DNA of 64,000 bases, taken from contig NZ_JBMNUS010000001.1 of the NCBI RefSeq assembly GCF_050946405.1, positions 372,001 through 436,000 on the forward strand, in the 5' to 3' direction. The notes under the pieces were generated by a model, which was not told where the DNA came from, made no database searches, and saw only the letters and a program-made list of their open reading frames with translations. A program made the position numbers and the translations under genes. Origin of the DNA: Pseudochelatococcus sp050946405 (lineage in GTDB: Bacteria > Pseudomonadota > Alphaproteobacteria > Rhizobiales > Beijerinckiaceae). This document shows positions 50,103-59,021 of the stretch, in pieces (position 1 is the first letter of the stretch; each line of letters starts with the position of its first letter).

Positions 50103-50308
50103 GCGACGAGGCGGTGAAAAGCGGACGCGACGGCAAGCGCGCGGTTTCAGGGGCGGACTCCGACGGGGGCAAGCTCTCCCCGGAGGAGCGCCGGCGTCAG
50201 CGCGCGCGCAATGTCGCCATCGGTCTGGTTCTGGGCGGGCTGTTCGTGCTGTTTTACATCCTGACCATCGCCCGGCTGGGTTCCAACGTTTTCAACCGGC
50301 CGCTATAG
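50099..50308 (+). CDS. coxF: CoxF family small membrane protein
   Basis: A 69-residue protein. Charged N-terminal half with SPEERRRQRARN, one membrane helix (VAIGLVLGGLFVLFYILTIA), then RLGSNVFNRPL. CoxF proteins sit between ctaB and ctaG in alphaproteobacterial cox operons and have no firm biochemical role. GTG 50099 overlaps the ctaB stop codon by 4 bases, so translation is coupled. Confidence 0.88.
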   Translation: MSDEAVKSGRDGKRAVSGADSDGGKLSPEERRRQRARNVAIGLVLGGLFVLFYILTIARLGSNVFNRPL

Positions 50309-50325
50309 CGGCCCGAGAGGGAGCC

Positions 50326-50952
50326 ATGAGCGATCACCGGCAGCCATCGCAGCAGGAGCCCGCGGACCGGGCCGTGCGTCGCGCGCGCAACACAGCCCTG
50401 GTCTGTGTCGGCGTGGCTGCGGGCATGCTCGGCCTCGCATTCGCGGCGGTGCCGCTTTATCGGCTGTTCTGTCAGGTGACGGGATTTGCCGGCACGCCGA
50501 TTGCGGGGAGCGCGGCGAACGGCGAGGTGTCCGACAGGCGCATGCTGGTGCGGTTCGATGCCAACGTGTCGTCGTCGATACCGTGGCGCATCGTCCCTGA
50601 AGTGCCGGTCGTCGAGGTGCGGCTGGGAGAGACGACGACGGTTTTCTACGAGCTGACCAACCGCAGCGACAAGCCCGTCACCGGCATCGCAACCTATAAC
50701 GTGCAGCCCGACCAGATGGGGCAGTATTTCGTGAAGCTCGACTGCTTCTGTTTCGAGGAACAGACACTGGAGCCGGGCGAGACCATCATCGCCCCGGTTG
50801 TTTTCTATATCGACGCGGCTCTCGACGGCGAGCGCGACCTGAAGACGCTGGGATCGGTCACGCTGTCCTACACGATGTTTCAGGCGAAGGACGGCAAGGC
50901 GCTGTCGTCGGCGGCGTCCGCGAACGAACCAGCAGGGTGGAAAAGGCTGTGA
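50326..50952 (+). CDS. ctaG: Cytochrome c oxidase assembly protein CtaG/Cox11
   Basis: A 208-residue copper chaperone that delivers CuB to CoxA. One N-terminal membrane helix ending VPLYRLFCQVTGFAGT, then a periplasmic Ig-like domain with the copper motif CFCF and the NVQPDQMGQYF segment. ATG 50326, 17 bases after coxF. Confidence 0.95.
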   Translation: MSDHRQPSQQEPADRAVRRARNTALVCVGVAAGMLGLAFAAVPLYRLFCQVTGFAGTPIAGSAANGEVSDRRMLVRFDANVSSSIPWRIVPEVPVVEVRLGETTTVFYELTNRSDKPVTGIATYNVQPDQMGQYFVKLDCFCFEEQTLEPGETIIAPVVFYIDAALDGERDLKTLGSVTLSYTMFQAKDGKALSSAASANEPAGWKRL

Positions 50953-50993
50953 GGCCGGAAGGCGCCAGCGACTTATTCGGAGACCGGAAAATC

Positions 50994-51845
50994 ATGGCTC
51001 AGGCTCACGCGAAACATCACGATTATCATCTTGTCGATCCGAGCCCGTGGCCGTTCGTCGGCTCGGTCAGCGCGTTCATCATGGCGGTGGGCGGCGTGAT
51101 GAGCATGAAGGCGCTCACGCTCGGCGGCCTGCATCTCGGCCCGTATCTTTTCGGGGCCGGCATCATCGGCGTGCTCTACACGATGGCGGCCTGGTGGACG
51201 GATGTCGTCAACGAGGCGCAGCGCGGCGAGCACACCCGCGTGGTGCAGATCCATCACCGCTACGGCATGATTCTGTTCATCGTCTCGGAGGTGATGTTCT
51301 TCGTCGCATGGTTCTGGGCCTATTTCGACGCCAGCCTGTTCCCCGGCGAGGCGATCCAGTTCCAGCGCGCGGAGGTGACGGGCGGGCACTGGCCTCCCGC
51401 CGGCATCGAGACGCTCGATCCGTGGCATCTGCCGCTGTTCAACACGCTCATCCTGCTGACATCCGGCACCACCGTGACGTGGGCGCACCATGCGCTTCTG
51501 CATGACGATCGGGAAGGGTTGAAACAGGCGCTGTGGCTGACGCTGGTGCTCGCCGTGCTGTTCACGCTCGTGCAGGCCTATGAATACGGCCACGCCACGT
51601 TCGACTTCTCCGGCAACATCTATGGCGCGACGTTCTTCATGGCGACCGGCTTTCACGGCGCGCATGTGATCATCGGCACGGTGTTTCTCGCGGTTTGCCT
51701 GCTGCGCGTCTATCTGGGGCATTTCACCCCGCGGCAGCACGGCGGTTTCGAGTTCGCCGCCTGGTATTGGCATTTCGTTGACGTGGTGTGGCTGTTCCTG
51801 TTCGTCGCCATCTATGTCTGGGGCTACGGCGGCGGCGGTCACTGA
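50994..51845 (+). CDS. coxC: Cytochrome c oxidase subunit III
   Basis: A 283-residue seven-helix subunit III. HHDYHLVDPSPWP at the start, then QIHHRYGMILFIVSEVMFFVAWFWAYF and ATGFHGAHVIIGT are characteristic. It stabilises proton uptake by subunit I. ATG 50994 with a GGAG about 12 bases upstream. Confidence 0.96.
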   Translation: MAQAHAKHHDYHLVDPSPWPFVGSVSAFIMAVGGVMSMKALTLGGLHLGPYLFGAGIIGVLYTMAAWWTDVVNEAQRGEHTRVVQIHHRYGMILFIVSEVMFFVAWFWAYFDASLFPGEAIQFQRAEVTGGHWPPAGIETLDPWHLPLFNTLILLTSGTTVTWAHHALLHDDREGLKQALWLTLVLAVLFTLVQAYEYGHATFDFSGNIYGATFFMATGFHGAHVIIGTVFLAVCLLRVYLGHFTPRQHGGFEFAAWYWHFVDVVWLFLFVAIYVWGYGGGGH

Positions 51846-51901
51846 GCGGCCCGCAAGGCGCTTCGCAGCATCACCGACACGTTTGCGCGGGAGTGAGGGG
51901 C

Positions 51902-52699
51902 ATGGCGACGAACTCGCCGGCGGGCAGGATATCGGCATGGCGGATCTTGCTCATGCCGGGCTTGTTCGCTGTCGTCGGCGTGCTCGTGCTCGTTGCGCTC
52001 GGCATCTGGCAGTTGCAGCGCCTCGCCTGGAAAGAGGCGCTGATCGCCCGTATCGAGACGCGTATAGCAGCGGCGCCCGTGCCGGCCCCGGACGAAAGCT
52101 CCTGGTCATCCGCGCGCTGGGCGGACGATGAGTATCGGCCCGTCACGGCGTCCGGCCGCTATCTTTATGAACGGCAGGTTTATGTCCACGGCAACGCGAC
52201 GCTCGAGGGCAGTACGCGGATGGGATATTTCGTGCTGACGCCCTTGCAGCAGGCCGGCGGCAGCATCATCGTGGTTAATCGCGGCTTCATGCCGATGGAG
52301 TTCAAGCGCGACGCAGCCGCTGTTCAGCGCTGGCGTGCCGGCGAGCGCGACGGGGAACAGGTGAGCGTGGCGGGCCTGCTGCGGGCACCGCAGTCGCGCG
52401 GCTGGTTCGTTCCCGTCGACGTGCCGGAGAAAGGCGAATGGTTCACGCGCGATCCGCAGGCCATCGCGCAGGCGGGTGAGCTGGAGCGGGTCGCTCCCTT
52501 CCTGATCGATGCGTTCGATACGCACGGCGACGGCGCTTCCATGTGGCCGAAGGGCGGGCTGACGGTCGTGAGTTTTCCGAACAACCATCTCGATTATGCT
52601 TTCACCTGGTTCGGGCTCGCGGTGACGCTCCTGGTCGTTTTCGCGTTGTTCGCGTGCAGGCAGCTTAAATCGGTTTCCGCACGAACGGAATCGCTCTGA
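51902..52699 (+). CDS. SURF1 family oxidase assembly protein
   Basis: A 265-residue assembly factor that helps insert heme a into CoxA. Two membrane helices near the ends (about 17-36 and 239-257), the SURF1 segments WQLQRLAWKEALIARIE and NNHLDYAFTWFGLA. Start ATG 51902 with GAGGGG upstream. The DUF983 gene often found between coxC and surf1 is absent. The following 230 bases hold small palindromes (52666-52740) and the tRNA promoter. Confidence 0.93.
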   Translation: MATNSPAGRISAWRILLMPGLFAVVGVLVLVALGIWQLQRLAWKEALIARIETRIAAAPVPAPDESSWSSARWADDEYRPVTASGRYLYERQVYVHGNATLEGSTRMGYFVLTPLQQAGGSIIVVNRGFMPMEFKRDAAAVQRWRAGERDGEQVSVAGLLRAPQSRGWFVPVDVPEKGEWFTRDPQAIAQAGELERVAPFLIDAFDTHGDGASMWPKGGLTVVSFPNNHLDYAFTWFGLAVTLLVVFALFACRQLKSVSARTESL

Positions 52700-52930
52700 G
52701 AGAGAAAGTGATTCGATATCAATCGCTTATAACCGATTTGCTGTTCCGCCGAAAGACAGCCTGCTCCGGCAATGGGGCACCCTCCGAAGAGAAGCACTTC
52801 GGATGCGGATGGGGGAAATGTGGAAAAACGTATTTCCCGCTTGACCCGCCGCGCAGGATGGTTAAAAGCACAACAGGCATCGCGATGACGTTTGCACTCC
52901 CCGGTGCAGGCGATTTCGTTGATACGGTCC

Positions 52931-53006
52931 GCCGCTTTAGCTCAGTTGGTAGAGCACATCATTCGTAATGATGGGGTCGCGTGTTCGAGTCACGCAAGCG
53001 GCACCA
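52931..53006 (+). tRNA. tRNA-Thr (anticodon CGT)
   Basis: A full cloverleaf of 76 bases with encoded CCA. Acceptor GCCGCTT pairs AAGCGGC; D-arm GCTCAGTTGGTAGAGC; anticodon stem CATCA/TGATG with loop TTCGTAA, anticodon CGT at 52964-52966; T-arm GCGTG-TTCGAGT-CACGC. It reads ACG codons. Confidence 0.97.
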
Positions 53007-53369
53007 CTTCCTTTGAAATCGAGTGGTTTGGGCATCGGGTTCCGCGTACGGGACATCCGACGAGTATATTCTGCGTAGCTCTCAAAGTCGAGCAGCGCCA
53101 TTTTCCATCTTTGCTGGCTCTGCCGAGGCTACTTCATTCACAGGAAGAAGTCTGCGGCCAAGCTGTCACAACGGTGCCGCGATCCGCAAAAGACACTGCG
53201 TTTGTCCCGCCCGCTGATCAAGATGGGAGAAGGGTTGAACGACGACGGAATAGCCTGCGGCATGCGCCATGATGAATTATGTGCCTTGTCGTCCACAGTT
53301 TTTCGGAAAGAGACCCGGCGAGGCCTGCCTGGGGCTCCCCTCGCCAAAACCGTTTCCATCGCTGCCCGA
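53007..53369. other. Spacer after tRNA-Thr
   Basis: 363 bases without a supported gene. A weak ACCACT/AGTGGT hairpin follows the tRNA. Frames through this stretch overlap the tRNA or lack any family resemblance. No duplicated tRNA 3' end was seen. Confidence 0.4.
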
Positions 53370-53918
53370 TCATATCTGATCCGCGACACCGTCTGCCGAG
53401 CCAGCCGCGTCACCCTGACTGACATTAAATCCTTCGTGGAAAGCCACACGGCCTGTTGGAACATGTCCGTTGAATGATAACCGCATGAAATATTCCGCCG
53501 GCAACCCCTCGTATCGCAATGCAGTATCATTTTCGAAGCCAAAGCGACGATAGTATGCCGGATCGCCTAGAAGCAAGCATCCGTTTGCGCCAGCCTGTTT
53601 CAAGCGTGCTAATCCTTCTCGGATCAACGCGCTTCCAATACCCTGCCGATGAAGGGCCGGTTTCACTGAAACCGGGCCAAGACCGAACCACTCCATATGC
53701 TCCCCTTCGATCGTCACGGGCGAGAAGGCGACATGGCCGACCGTTTCATTGCCTGCCACGGCGACCAGAGAAAGAGTGAGGGCGCCGGCTTTGCGGAGCG
53801 CATCAATAATCGCGCCTTCCGCTCCGGTGCTGTAACGATTAAGCTTGAATGCCGCTTCCGTAATTTGGCGAATAGCCTGAGCATCTGCAATGCTCTCCGG
53901 TCGGATTTCGACGTTCAT
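53370..53918 (-). CDS. GNAT family N-acetyltransferase
   Basis: A 182-residue GNAT protein of the YhbS-like (COG3153) group. The acetyl-CoA-binding signature is HRQGIGSALIREGL, followed by the LLGDPAYYRRFGF segment typical of this subgroup. The substrate is unknown. ATG 53918 with GGAG upstream. Codon choice is less GC-biased than in most neighbours. Confidence 0.88.
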   Translation of the reverse strand: MNVEIRPESIADAQAIRQITEAAFKLNRYSTGAEGAIIDALRKAGALTLSLVAVAGNETVGHVAFSPVTIEGEHMEWFGLGPVSVKPALHRQGIGSALIREGLARLKQAGANGCLLLGDPAYYRRFGFENDTALRYEGLPAEYFMRLSFNGHVPTGRVAFHEGFNVSQGDAAGSADGVADQI

Positions 53919-54107
53919 ATCGATTGGCTCTCCGCACGTTGCCCCGTCACGGGCCAACGAAACCCGCACTGATCGCATGTACACATAATATTCGCCCTCG
54001 CATGCTTCAATTCACCAAAGCTGCCTCAGCTCCGGTGCGACCATCAAGGCGATCAGCGCGTCCCTCATCGATAACCGTCCGAATGGCGACATGCCGCTTT
54101 CAGGATG

Positions 54108-55076
54108 TCATCCGCGATACCATCGGGAATCGTGCCCCGTCGCGATGTCATATCCGCGCTCTCCCAGAACCAGACACAGGGCGGCCGTCAGCAGGCCCTT
54201 CCAGCGCACGGGGTGGATCCGGGCGGCCCGCCAGAGGGTGCGCCGCGCCACGGCCGGATCATCCCGACGTTGCGCCTGGGCAAGCTGATAGAGCACGGTG
54301 ACAAGCCGGCGATCCACATAACGCCTTTGCACCGGAGACAAGGGAAGCTGTGCGAGCTTCTCGCAAAGGCTCACCAGCATGCGCGCGGCGCGGAGCGGTA
54401 CGCGGCGCACCTGGGAACTGAGCGACGCGCCGTCGTTCGCCAGACGGCGCACCGACGCGCAGACATGCCCCGTGATCAGCCAATCTCCCCTCAGCGCGAC
54501 GCGCCCCAGAAACAGCGCATCCTCACCCACCGACAGGGTGGGGTCGAAGCCAGGCACCTCGTCGATAACCGACCGGCGGATGACGATGGCTTGCAGGTTG
54601 CCGCCCTCCGCCGCGAAGATGAAAGGATCCCTGATCCTGACCGCCTCGGTTTCGGGAAAACGTTCGCCCCTGATGGCGAAATGGTTCCAGCTATAGCCAT
54701 CGCCCACAAACAGGATGTTGCCGCAGTGAGCCGTGAAATCCTCCCCGGCGGCGCGCCGGTCGCGGTGAAAGACCGCGAGACGGTCGTGCGTCCAGATATC
54801 GTCTGAATCGATGAAGGCGATCCAGGCGCCGGAAGCGTGGGCCATTCCCGCGTTTCGCGCGGCGCTGACGCCCCTGTTCTCCTGACGGATAATCGTGATG
54901 CGATCGCGGTAACGCGCCAGAACCTCGGCTGTGTCGTCGGTGGAGCCGTCGTCAACCACGATGATCTCCTCCGCCGGCCATTCCTGTGCGAGAACGCTGT
55001 CGAGAGTCTCGGCAATGGAATGAGCGCGATTGAAAGTCGGAATTACGACCGACACGGACGACTTGCCTCTGGACAT
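54108..55076 (-). CDS. Family 2 glycosyltransferase
   Basis: A 322-residue GT-A glycosyltransferase. Nucleotide-sugar region VSVVIPTFNRAHSIAETLDS and VVDDGSTDDT; metal site IDSDDIW; acceptor region GFDPTLSVGEDALFL. No membrane helices except a possible C-terminal hydrophobic patch. ATG 55076; the open frame extends into the AT-rich spacer but conservation starts here. Likely works on the exopolysaccharide made by the cluster to its right. Confidence 0.9.
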   Translation of the reverse strand: MSRGKSSVSVVIPTFNRAHSIAETLDSVLAQEWPAEEIIVVDDGSTDDTAEVLARYRDRITIIRQENRGVSAARNAGMAHASGAWIAFIDSDDIWTHDRLAVFHRDRRAAGEDFTAHCGNILFVGDGYSWNHFAIRGERFPETEAVRIRDPFIFAAEGGNLQAIVIRRSVIDEVPGFDPTLSVGEDALFLGRVALRGDWLITGHVCASVRRLANDGASLSSQVRRVPLRAARMLVSLCEKLAQLPLSPVQRRYVDRRLVTVLYQLAQAQRRDDPAVARRTLWRAARIHPVRWKGLLTAALCLVLGERGYDIATGHDSRWYRG

Positions 55077-56220
55077 GAGAACCCCGGCTTTATCAGATAA
55101 CGAAAGAGGGTCCGATCTGGTAAAACCGGACTTGTTGATGGTCAGGTGCTTGATTTCAAGCAATTTTTCGATTGGAAGGCGAGCCGACCGCAGGAATGCC
55201 GGCAGCCGGATGACTGCCGGGGACGCTGATATATAAACTGTCCAGCACGAAAGAACATGCATTCAGGTCGATCAATGATCAATTTCGGTTCCGTATGCGC
55301 GGGAACAACAGTCATGATCGAGAATATCTATCTTAATATCGGCTTAAAAAAGAGCATATATAGCGCATTTATGGCTTTTCCGGCTTGACCTGACGCAGGA
55401 AATGCCGCAAAAAGTTGCATCTTATGGCGGCCCGTCGCCATGCGTAGCGCGTCCGTTCGCTCTTGAACAAGTAATGAACCATCGAATGTCCGGGTTAAGC
55501 ATCCGGAACAGAGGGCGTTTCAGAACGGGGTAAGTATGATGGCCCCGGTGTGCCCGGACGGCGGCTCATGAGTTGCATGCCGACCGACGCCCGGAGCAGT
55601 TTGCGTTCAAGTCGATTGATCGATTTTAACGCAAGTTGCGGTAAAATATGGAATCCGGAGCGGCGTGACAATTCCACTTGAATGCACGCCGCTCTATAGC
55701 ATCTCGACATTTCGTTGAAACGCCGAAATGCTCTATGTTATTGACTTGGCGCGTTTTCTCGACGCAAAGCGTTATCCGTTTTGCTTGAAAACGCTTTAGC
55801 CCCGCCGTGTCCGATGCGTGTTGTTGAGAAGGGCGTTGCAAGCTGATTGCCGAGCCGGAATTAACAGCACTCTCGTCAGCACGGATAATCAGGCTTGGTA
55901 TATAGTCGGGGTCAAGCTAAGATGGAAGAACTCTATCACGCGTCGTCGTGAAGAGAGATGTGTATCGCGTGGGTGTTTTCGATTTTTGCCGCGCGCATCT
56001 GGCATGCGTCGTGCATTTCCACAGCGTATCCGCCGTAGCGGACGATTGGTGTCGGTGAGTATCTGCCGACCCGCTTTCAGAAAGTATGCGTCTCCCATAC
56101 ACCCGCATGCGGATAGCGGCCGCATGCGGCGTGGCAACGTGGCTGCAACCGGACAACTCGCCGATGGCGTAACAGGAGTGATCGGCTTGACATCGGGTTA
56201 ACGATATCAGGAGCAGAGCA
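55077..56220. other. Long AT-rich gene-poor spacer before the RTX gene
   Basis: 1144 bases without a convincing gene; a 127-codon frame at 55818-56201 has no ribosome binding site or family match. In 55321-55380 only 18 of 60 bases are G or C, against a strongly GC-rich background. Contains repeat copy B (55692-55800). Upstream of the RTX gene lies a GGTTAACGATATC stretch and AGGAG. Confidence 0.5.
55692..55800. repeat. Double-hairpin interspersed repeat, copy B
   Basis: Inverted relative to copy A at 43076-43182 and about 85-90% identical over its length, including both palindromes. Differences often fall in the loops or as single arm changes. Confidence 0.9.
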
Positions 56221-59013
56221 ATGGCTGTGTACTACATCGATCCCTCCGCGACGACCAACGGAGACGGATCTGCTGAAAGTCCGTTCAATAGCTGGTATTC
56301 AGTAACATTCGAGGAAGGATCGACATATCTCCAGAAGGCCGGGACGACCTTTACCGGAAGCATTCATCTGGAGAACATCGGCGATGCCTCGCAACCGATC
56401 GTCATCGGAAGCTACGGCAGCGGCGACAAGCCCGTCATCGACGGCGATTTTCGTCTGAACAATGCCAAAGGAGTTTCGATCTCCGGCTTCACCATCACGG
56501 ATTCAGGATACGCCGGCATCACGGTGGGCGGCAATTCAAGCGATATTACCATAACGGAAAACGATATCCATCATAATGTCATCGGCATTCAATTGCTCGA
56601 CGGCACCATGAGCAATATCAATATAGCCGACAATAGTATCATGCGCAACGATGCCCAGGGCATCTACGTCAACGAGGCGCATGCCGCGGCGGCGGAAAGC
56701 GTGGTGATCGCCGCCAACGTCATCGTCCAGAACGGCATGCAGGGCGTGCTGCTTTCGGGCAGCGGGACGGTGGTCGAGAACAACGACATTCACAACAACG
56801 GGTTGAGCGGACTGCCGGGCACCAGCGCGGTCCATATGATCGCGCTGACGGACGGCACGCTCGCCGGCGACAACAATATCGTTCGCGGCAATCGCATCTC
56901 GGGCCAGAAGGATGCGGAAGCCTATGACGGCAACGGCATTCAGGCCGATCACTTCGCCGACAACAACGGCATTTACAACAACATCATCTTCAACAACGAC
57001 GGCGCGGGCATCTCCATCCTCGATGCCCATGGCACGGTGGTGCAGGGCAATCTGTTGCAGGGCAACATGATCGATCCCGGTCTGACGCATCGCGACCGGG
57101 GCGAGATCGTCGTCACGAGCAGCGTGCGCGGGCGCGGCGGATCGAGCGACACGCTGATAACTGGCAACACGATCCTGTTTTCCACGGGCGTCCCGCCGTT
57201 GCGCGTCGATGCCGCAAGCGAGGGACGGGATTTCGTCTATCAGGGCAATACGGCGACCAACCAGACGGAGCCGGGGCACGATACGGTGCTCGATCCCGAC
57301 TGGCTGTCGCTCGATTACGTGCCTTCCGTCTGGCTCCAGAATACCGATACCGCATGGGTCGTGCGCGTGTTCGGCACTGATATCGGCGACACGATCCTGG
57401 GCGGACCGCACAATGACGTACTTGTCGGCGGCAGCGGCAACGACACGATCGACGGCGGGGGCGGCGCGGACCTGATCGCCGGCAACGACGGCGACGACGT
57501 GATACTCGCCGGCCCCGGCGACGACATGGTGTGGGGCGGCCGCGGCAACGACACGATCCATGGCGGTGCGGGCCACGATCTGCTGGACGGCGGCACCGGC
57601 GACGATGTTCTGCTCGGCGAGGCCGGCAACGACACGATCTTCGGCGGCCGCGGCAACGACACGATCGACGGCGGCGCCGGCGACGACGTGATCTACGGCG
57701 ACGACGGTGATGACGAGATCAACGCCGGCACGGGTTCCGACACGATCTACGCCGGCGAAGGAAACAACAAGGTCGACGCCTCGGCCGACGCCATCGGTGA
57801 TCGCATCTGGGCGGGAGCGGGCAACGACACGATCGTCGCCGGCGACGGCAACGACTATATCGACGCCGGCGACGGCGACAACACGATCCGAACCGGCAAG
57901 GGGTCCGACATCGTCATCACGGGCAATGGCGCGGACTTCGTGTTCGCCCGTTTCGAGGGCGACACGAGCGGCGATCATATCGAGACCGGCGCCGGCAACG
58001 ACAATATCACGGCCGGCTACGGCACGAACTACATTCACGCGGGCGATGGCGACGACACCGTGGTGAGCTACGGCACGGGCGACACGATCATGGGCGGCGG
58101 CGGCAACGATGTCATCGACATCCGGCAGGCCGCCGGCGGGCTGGTGTTCGTCGATGCCGGCAGCGGCAACGACGAAGTTCTCGGCTCCGGCTGGGTGGAT
58201 TACATCCTGGGCGGCAGCGGCGACGACAGGCTCTACGGTTTCGCGGGCGCCGACATCATCGACGGGGGCGCGGGCGACGATTTCATCGACGGCGGCGACG
58301 GCGACGACGTGCTGATCGCGGGCGCGGGCGCCGACACCATCCTGGGCGGCGCGGGCGCGGATATCATCTCCGCCAACGCGGACGCCATCGGCGATACGAT
58401 CGACGGCGGGCCGGGCAACGATCTGATTATTTCCGGCGCGGGCGACGATGTCATCGACGGCGGCGACGGCAATGACACGATCATCGCCGCCGGGGGCGCG
58501 GATACCATCTCGGGAGGCGGCGGCAACGACATCATCAATCTCGCCGAAGCGATCAGCGGCGGCGCGCTGGTGGACGGCGGCAGCGGCAACGATACGCTCT
58601 ACGGATCGCGCTTTGCGGAAACCTTGCGCGGGGGCGACGGCAACGACATGATCTATGGCGAGGCCGGCAACGACGTCGTCGACGGCGGCGCAGGCGACGA
58701 TCGGCTTTTCGGCGGCGCGGGCGACGACACGCTGATCGGCGGCGGCGGCAACGATACCCTCGTCGGCGGGGCGGGGAGGGATACCTTCGTTATCGCCTGG
58801 GAGGGCGAAGGGCATGCCCTGATCGTCGATGCCGAGCCGGGCGAGACGATCGTGATCGAGGCCCCCGGTGGAGCGATGGCAAGAACCTCGACCGCGCTCA
58901 CCATCGAGGCGAATGCGGACGGCTATGCGACAATCATGCTGGAACAGGGCTCCGTTACGCTGCATGGCGTATGGTTGTCCACGCTCGATCAGTACGATAT
59001 CACGCTGATCTGA
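56221..59013 (+). CDS. Large beta-helix and RTX calcium-binding protein, probably secreted
   Basis: A 930-residue acidic protein. Residues 1-350 form a right-handed parallel beta-helix of the pectate-lyase/epimerase kind, starting MAVYYIDPSATTNGDGSAES with Asn-rich repeated turns (NDIHHN, NNDIHNN, NIIFNND). From about 385 to 865 there are several dozen RTX nonapeptides (GGxGNDTI, GGAGDDVI), which bind calcium. The last 65 residues lack RTX and may hold the type I secretion signal; no N-terminal signal peptide exists. AGGAG precedes the ATG at good spacing. The architecture recalls secreted polysaccharide lyases and mannuronan epimerases. It faces the EPS genes with an 8-bp gap. The catalytic activity is inferred. 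Confidence 0.85.
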   Translation: MAVYYIDPSATTNGDGSAESPFNSWYSVTFEEGSTYLQKAGTTFTGSIHLENIGDASQPIVIGSYGSGDKPVIDGDFRLNNAKGVSISGFTITDSGYAGITVGGNSSDITITENDIHHNVIGIQLLDGTMSNINIADNSIMRNDAQGIYVNEAHAAAAESVVIAANVIVQNGMQGVLLSGSGTVVENNDIHNNGLSGLPGTSAVHMIALTDGTLAGDNNIVRGNRISGQKDAEAYDGNGIQADHFADNNGIYNNIIFNNDGAGISILDAHGTVVQGNLLQGNMIDPGLTHRDRGEIVVTSSVRGRGGSSDTLITGNTILFSTGVPPLRVDAASEGRDFVYQGNTATNQTEPGHDTVLDPDWLSLDYVPSVWLQNTDTAWVVRVFGTDIGDTILGGPHNDVLVGGSGNDTIDGGGGADLIAGNDGDDVILAGPGDDMVWGGRGNDTIHGGAGHDLLDGGTGDDVLLGEAGNDTIFGGRGNDTIDGGAGDDVIYGDDGDDEINAGTGSDTIYAGEGNNKVDASADAIGDRIWAGAGNDTIVAGDGNDYIDAGDGDNTIRTGKGSDIVITGNGADFVFARFEGDTSGDHIETGAGNDNITAGYGTNYIHAGDGDDTVVSYGTGDTIMGGGGNDVIDIRQAAGGLVFVDAGSGNDEVLGSGWVDYILGGSGDDRLYGFAGADIIDGGAGDDFIDGGDGDDVLIAGAGADTILGGAGADIISANADAIGDTIDGGPGNDLIISGAGDDVIDGGDGNDTIIAAGGADTISGGGGNDIINLAEAISGGALVDGGSGNDTLYGSRFAETLRGGDGNDMIYGEAGNDVVDGGAGDDRLFGGAGDDTLIGGGGNDTLVGGAGRDTFVIAWEGEGHALIVDAEPGETIVIEAPGGAMARTSTALTIEANADGYATIMLEQGSVTLHGVWLSTLDQYDITLI

Positions 59014-59021
59014 AAAGGCGA

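Noticed and set aside
52892..53272. 126-codon frame across the tRNA-Thr gene
   Set aside because: It reads through a complete tRNA and has no family match.
55626..55841. 71-codon leftward frame encoding IEHFGVSTK
   Set aside because: It is the translation of the interspersed repeat; the same string appears by chance in the copy at 43076-43182.
55818..56201. 127-codon rightward frame before the RTX gene
   Set aside because: No ribosome binding site, odd composition (Arg-rich, no domain) and it lies in an AT-rich spacer.
52931..56220. Integrated mobile element at tRNA-Thr
   Set aside because: No integrase, transposase or repeated tRNA end is visible in the window; kept only as a low-weight hypothesis in the findings.
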